Below, piece after piece: positions 16,746-19,648 of a DNA stretch of 19,648 bases. The DNA is from an uncultured Rhizobiaceae group bacterium. GTDB lineage: Bacteria > Pseudomonadota > Alphaproteobacteria > Rhizobiales > Rhizobiaceae. The stretch covers positions 1-19,648 of the forward strand of contig CALLHT010000106.1 in NCBI GenBank assembly GCA_938009335.1. The letters are read 5' to 3'. The position numbers and the translations under genes are program-made. Within the stretch, counting starts at the first letter, position 1, and each line of letters opens with the position of its first letter. A model generated the notes under the pieces. That model had not been told where the DNA came from. It saw only the letters and a program-made list of their open reading frames with translations, and searched no databases.

Positions 16746-17672
16746 TTAGCTGCCTTGCACAGCAGCAGCAACTTCCGCAGCAAAATCTTCTTCTTCTTTC
16801 TCGACGCCTTCACCAAGTGCAAGGCGAACAAAACCCTTCATTGTGATCGGAGCACCAACAGATGCTTCTGCTTCTTTTAGTGCTTTTTCGACTGAAAGGT
16901 CAGGATTGATAACAAATGCTTGTGAAAGCAGTACGCTTTCTTTGTAGAATTTGTTCATCTTACCATCGACCATCTTTTCGGCGATCTCTTGCGGCTTGCC
17001 GGATTCTTTGGCTTCTTCAAGGTAAACAGCACGCTCACGTTCAGCAACGTCAGCAGGAACTTCGTCCTTGGTCATCGCGAGCGGGTTTGTTGCAGCAACA
17101 TGCATCGCAACTTGCTTGCCGATGGCAGTCAGCGCAGCCGCGTCGCCAGTAGATTCAAGCGCAACAAGAACGCCGATTTTACCGATGCCGTCACCTGCAG
17201 AATTGTGCATGTAGCTAGCAACAGCACCGTTAGAAACTTCGAGTTTCGCAGCGCGGCGAAGGTTCATGTTCTCGCCGATTGTTGCAATTGCATCTGTGAT
17301 TGAGTCAGCAACAGATTTGTCGCCACCAGCAAGCGGTGCAGCCGCAACAGCTTCAACTGAACCATCTGTTCCAAGAGCAGTCGTCGCAACATTGCGGACA
17401 AGGTTTTGGAATTGCTCGTTACGAGCAACAAAGTCAGTCTCTGAGTTCACTTCAACAACAGCGGCAGAAGCGCCTTCACCTGAAATACCGATCAAACCTT
17501 CTGCAGCAACACGGCCGGATTTCTTCTCAGCCTTTGCGATACCTTTTGAACGCAACCAATCCATAGCAGCATCTACATCGCCACCGGTTTCGTTCAACGC
17601 ATTTTTACAATCCATCATGCCTGCGCCAGACTTTTCGCGCAGTTCTTTCACAAGAGCAGCTGTAATAGCCAT
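16746..17672 (-). CDS. tsf: Translation elongation factor Ts
   Basis: EF-Ts is the nucleotide exchange factor that returns EF-Tu to its GTP form. The 308-residue length is typical of alphaproteobacteria. It begins MAITAALVKELREKSGAGMM and carries the EF-Tu contact TDFVARNEQF at 79-88. The start ATG at 17672 follows AGAGGAT, a good ribosome binding site; the frame opens 30 nt earlier, at 17702, but MAYECQKEDK is not part of the family N-terminus. It is cotranscribed with rpsB, with a terminator-like hairpin in the 120-nt gap that could set the S2 to EF-Ts ratio. Confidence 0.98.
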   Translation of the reverse strand: MAITAALVKELREKSGAGMMDCKNALNETGGDVDAAMDWLRSKGIAKAEKKSGRVAAEGLIGISGEGASAAVVEVNSETDFVARNEQFQNLVRNVATTALGTDGSVEAVAAAPLAGGDKSVADSITDAIATIGENMNLRRAAKLEVSNGAVASYMHNSAGDGIGKIGVLVALESTGDAAALTAIGKQVAMHVAATNPLAMTKDEVPADVAERERAVYLEEAKESGKPQEIAEKMVDGKMNKFYKESVLLSQAFVINPDLSVEKALKEAEASVGAPITMKGFVRLALGEGVEKEEEDFAAEVAAAVQGS

Positions 17673-17710
17673 TTTATCCTCTTTCTGGCACTCATATGCC
17701 ATTTAGCGAA

Positions 17711-17735
17711 AAATCAGGGCCTGAGACCCTGATTT
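17711..17735 (-). terminator. Terminator or attenuator between rpsB and tsf
   Basis: AAATCAGGG and CCCTGATTT form a perfect 9-bp stem with a 7-nt loop. On the minus strand the stem runs into TTTTT (17713-17709), the form of an intrinsic terminator. Because tsf starts only 37 nt further on with no clear promoter of its own in between, partial read-through is the likely design, as in other rpsB-tsf operons. Confidence 0.75.
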
Positions 17736-17760
17736 ATGTGTCAATTTGAAGAATTGGGAT

Positions 17761-17785
17761 GGCCTGCCCGCAATTCAAGCAGGCC
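17761..17785 (-). repeat. Hairpin just after the rpsB stop
   Basis: GGCCTGC (17761-17767) and GCAGGCC (17779-17785) form a 7-bp GC-rich stem with an 11-nt loop, 7 nt after the rpsB stop codon. There is no T-run after it on the minus strand, so it is more likely a 3'-end stabiliser or the first part of a two-hairpin attenuator with 17711-17735. Confidence 0.5.
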
Positions 17786-17792
17786 CAACCCG

Positions 17793-18881
17793 TTAGCCTT
17801 TTGCAAGCTCAGCAGCTTGTTCCAACCAGTTGTCACGCTCGATACGGCCTTTAAAGCTAAGACGATCATCAACCATTGCGATGTCCTCCGGCGTAAACGC
17901 AGCAACCTGAGCAAATTTTGTAATGCCAAGCGCATGAAGTTTGCCCTCAAGCACCGGACCAACGCCTGAAATTTTCTTCAGATCATCCGGCTCACCTTCT
18001 GGTGTTGCAAACAATGGTGCAGATTCATCTGCTGCTGCAGCTGGGGCAGCTTCTTCTGCGGGTGCAGCCTCGGCAACAGGCGCCGGAGCTTCCGGAGCAG
18101 CTTCTTCGGCTGGTGCTTCAGGCGCCGCTGCAAGAACTTCTTCAACCGGTGCTTCAGCAGAAGCGCCAATATCGACGCCTGCAGATCCCTGCTGGCGAGC
18201 AATGCCGTCTAGAGCCGCTTTTGCAAACAGATCGCAGTATAGCGAAATGGCGCGTGACGCGTCGTCATTGCCAGGAACAGGGTAATCAACGTGATCAGGA
18301 TCAGAGTTGGAATCAAGGATTGCAACCACCGGAATGCCCAGTTTCTTGGCTTCTTGAAGTGCGATAGACTCTTTGTTCGTGTCAACGATGAACAGGATGT
18401 CAGGTGTACCACCCATATCCTTGATGCCGCCAAGTGCGCGCTCGAGCTTTTCACGCTCGCGGGTACGCATCAAACGTTCTTTCTTGGTGATCGATTCAGC
18501 TGAATTGCCATCTAGCATTTCTTCAAGTTCACGAAGACGCTTGATTGAGTTTGAAATTGTCTGCCAATTGGTCAACATGCCGCCCAACCAACGCGCATTC
18601 ACGTAATATTGCGCAGAACGCTTAGCCGCATCAGCAATGATTTCTGACGCTTGGCGCTTTGTGCCGACGAATAGAAGACGGCCACCGCCTGCTACCGTAT
18701 CAGAAACAACTTTCAGCGCTTGATCCAAAAGCGGAACAGTTTGTGAAAGGTCAATGATGTGAATATTATTGCGCGAACCGTAGATGTAACGGTCCATTTT
18801 TGGGTTCCAGCGATGTGTCTGGTGTCCGAAATGCGCGCCAGCCTCTAATAGCTGACGCATGCTGTAATCAGGCAGCGCCAT
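17793..18881 (-). CDS. rpsB: Ribosomal protein S2 with C-terminal HhH-like domain
   Basis: S2 is a small-subunit protein that binds late in assembly and is needed for S1 binding. Residues 1-232 are standard S2 (RQLLEAGAHFGHQTHRWNPK at 9-28; FVGTKRQASE at 71-80; SNSDPDHVDYPVPGNDDASR at 191-210). The protein is 362 residues, about 120 more than E. coli S2. Residues 233-297 are a low-complexity Ala/Pro/Glu linker. Residues 298-362 form a compact domain with a helix-hairpin-helix core (DDLKKISGVGPVLEGKLHAL) and the closing stretch DDRLSFKGRIERDNWLEQA, which I recognise from C-terminal tails of some rhizobial proteins. The ATG at 18881 has the strong site AAAGGAG upstream. Confidence 0.97.
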   Translation of the reverse strand: MALPDYSMRQLLEAGAHFGHQTHRWNPKMDRYIYGSRNNIHIIDLSQTVPLLDQALKVVSDTVAGGGRLLFVGTKRQASEIIADAAKRSAQYYVNARWLGGMLTNWQTISNSIKRLRELEEMLDGNSAESITKKERLMRTREREKLERALGGIKDMGGTPDILFIVDTNKESIALQEAKKLGIPVVAILDSNSDPDHVDYPVPGNDDASRAISLYCDLFAKAALDGIARQQGSAGVDIGASAEAPVEEVLAAAPEAPAEEAAPEAPAPVAEAAPAEEAAPAAAADESAPLFATPEGEPDDLKKISGVGPVLEGKLHALGITKFAQVAAFTPEDIAMVDDRLSFKGRIERDNWLEQAAELAKG

Positions 18882-19014
18882 TGGTATTTCTCCTTTACCG
18901 GTTCAACCTCCGCAGGGAATGAAAAGCAAATGCCTTCACCGGAACGCTAAACTTTGACAATGCCAATCAGAGGCTGAGGCCAAAAAGCGCAATCCTGCGT
19001 GTGGAATATCGCGG
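18882..19014 (-). promoter_or_regulatory. rpsB: rpsB 5' leader, possible autoregulatory structure
   Basis: The predicted leader of about 127 nt has two elements. One is a bulged hairpin, GCC-TCAG-CCT-CTGA-TT-GGC (minus strand, 18980-18962). The other is a long-range 5-bp pair, CCGGT (18942-18938) with ACCGG (18902-18898), whose right arm lies directly next to the AAAGGAG site. S2 is known to repress its own operon in E. coli through the leader; whether this leader does the same is inference, and no known motif was matched. Confidence 0.35.
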
Positions 19015-19042
19015 CTTATACAGGAAAAATATGCAATGTAAA
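19015..19042 (-). promoter_or_regulatory. Sigma-70-type promoter for the rpsB operon
   Basis: On the minus strand TTTACA (19042-19037) and TATAAG (19020-19015) are separated by 16 nt, each one base from consensus. This is the best promoter-like pair noticed in the window and sits where the head of the ribosomal and envelope operon needs one. Its -35 element touches the tail of the preceding gene's terminator. Confidence 0.7.
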
Positions 19043-19073
19043 GAGGCGCTAAGAACTAAGTTCCAAGCGCCTC
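19043..19073 (-). terminator. Terminator of the beta-helix gene
   Basis: GAGGCGCT (19043-19050) pairs with AGCGCCTC (19066-19073). An inner GGAAC/GTTCT pairing (minus strand) closes a 3-nt loop after one mismatch. On the minus strand a short TTT follows. It lies about 40 nt after the stop of the gene at 19115 and just before the rpsB promoter. Confidence 0.7.
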
Positions 19074-19114
19074 CAATTTAGGTAACGTTTTAAGATATCG
19101 CCACGTAAAGCCCC

Positions 19115-19648
19115 TTACCGTAAGTCGCTCAGATTGATGTTGTCTCGCAGCAAACTACAACCACTGAATGCTGAAAATGTACCGCCTACTGTGTTTCCGA
19201 TGCAACCAACATTAGACCGATCAGAAGGCGCGCGCATAATCCCAGCAGTTGCCAGAGCGACCCCATTCTGACTGGACAGTTCGCTTCCTCCAAATTCATC
19301 TGAAAACAAGATTGTATTTCTGCGAATAACATTAATACCGTCGTCAAAGGTAGCAACCGCAATGCCAGCTAGTGTTGGTTCATCTGGCGGAGCATTTACA
19401 CTCACCGGAAGAGATTGATTAAACTCAATGGATGTAAACGAAACCGTATTCCCTAAGACATTCACGCCACTCGATTGTGCAACCTCAATGCCATATGCTC
19501 CGTTTGGAGAATACGTGCCAGAAACCAAATTACCTTCGATCAAGCTATCTCTGGCATTTGTTACTGATATTCCTCTTGGTCTGAAGGCACCGGGAGCGAT
19601 AGCCTGAGGTTTAGTGGAGTCAGGATCTAAGATAATCGGTGGAGGCGA
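19115..19648 (-). CDS. Right-handed parallel beta-helix-like protein, C-terminal part (5' end outside window)
   Basis: The open frame enters from the right edge and ends at TAA 19115-19117, giving 177 visible residues. It shows repeated beta-helix-type turns with Asn ladders: RGISVTNARDSLIEGNLVSG (24-43), then GIEVAQSSGVNVLGNTVSF, GIAVATFDDGINVIRRNTIL and NGVALATAG...GCIGNTVGG. The GI.V / N.V..NT pattern is that of PbH1 repeats seen in NosD-like proteins, pectate-lyase-like enzymes and other surface or periplasmic proteins. Two cysteines near the end could form a disulphide. No catalytic site or signal peptide is visible in this fragment, so no function is assigned. A short frame starting at TTG 19543 is only part of this gene, since the reading frame is open further upstream. 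Confidence 0.75.
   Translation of the reverse strand, partial: SPPPIILDPDSTKPQAIAPGAFRPRGISVTNARDSLIEGNLVSGTYSPNGAYGIEVAQSSGVNVLGNTVSFTSIEFNQSLPVSVNAPPDEPTLAGIAVATFDDGINVIRRNTILFSDEFGGSELSSQNGVALATAGIMRAPSDRSNVGCIGNTVGGTFSAFSGCSLLRDNINLSDLR

Noticed and set aside
17266..17706. 146-residue plus-strand frame
   Set aside because: It is antisense to tsf and reflects the biased codon use of that highly expressed gene.
17739..17744. TTGACA on the minus strand before tsf as a -35 element
   Set aside because: No acceptable -10 hexamer lies 16-18 nt downstream; that position is inside the GC part of the 17711-17735 hairpin.
18000..18160. Ala/Glu/Pro-rich tract of rpsB as a DNA tandem repeat
   Set aside because: The repetition is at the level of amino-acid composition; the codons vary and no exact repeat unit is conserved.

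Overview
This window is a chromosomal core region of an alphaproteobacterium, most likely of the order Hyphomicrobiales (Rhizobiales). Three things point there: the gene order rpsB-tsf-pyrH-frr-uppS-cdsA-rseP-bamA-lpxD-fabZ-lpxA-lpxI-lpxB followed by gltA, gltX and comEC; the use of LpxI rather than LpxH; and an S2 ribosomal protein carrying a C-terminal helix-hairpin-helix-like domain of a kind I associate with rhizobial proteins. Base composition is moderate rather than GC-rich, which would suit a marine or otherwise lower-GC member, but this is inference and no genus is assigned.

Layout. 1-2223 (minus) is comEC, the DNA-uptake channel, cut by the left edge. It is divergent from gltX (2352-3770, plus), which is followed by gltA (3946-5235, plus). 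A strong hairpin terminator at 5257-5287 closes gltA and separates it from the convergent envelope operon. From 18881 down to 5274, thirteen genes run on the minus strand with small gaps or overlaps: translation genes (rpsB, tsf, frr), UMP kinase (pyrH), phospholipid and undecaprenyl precursor synthesis (cdsA, uppS), an intramembrane protease (rseP), the outer-membrane assembly barrel (bamA), and the lipid A pathway with fatty-acid dehydration (lpxD, fabZ, lpxA, lpxI, lpxB). Right of rpsB lies the 3' part of an unrelated parallel beta-helix-type protein (19115-19648, minus), cut by the right edge.

How the genes work together. LpxA and LpxD place the acyl chains on the UDP-sugar precursor, LpxI cleaves it to lipid X, and LpxB joins the two halves into the disaccharide. 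FabZ feeds the acyl-ACP pool, and CdsA feeds phospholipid synthesis. BamA inserts outer-membrane proteins, and RseP is the site-2 protease associated with envelope stress. The ribosome genes at the head of the cluster tie envelope growth to translation.

Main points for a second look. lpxB has no ATG, GTG or TTG that would keep its conserved N-terminal GEESGD motif; it appears to start at CTG (6431), 8 nt after a good GGAG, in the same frame as lpxI. S2 carries a long Ala/Pro/Glu linker and an HhH-like domain. ComEC lacks the metallo-beta-lactamase motif after its channel. A perfect 14-bp palindrome lies in the gltA leader. Several hairpins sit between operon genes, and the rpsB leader has a good promoter and possible folding just upstream of its ribosome binding site. 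I saw no tRNA, rRNA, CRISPR array, insertion sequence, prophage gene or defence system, and nothing that looks like a new multi-gene system.
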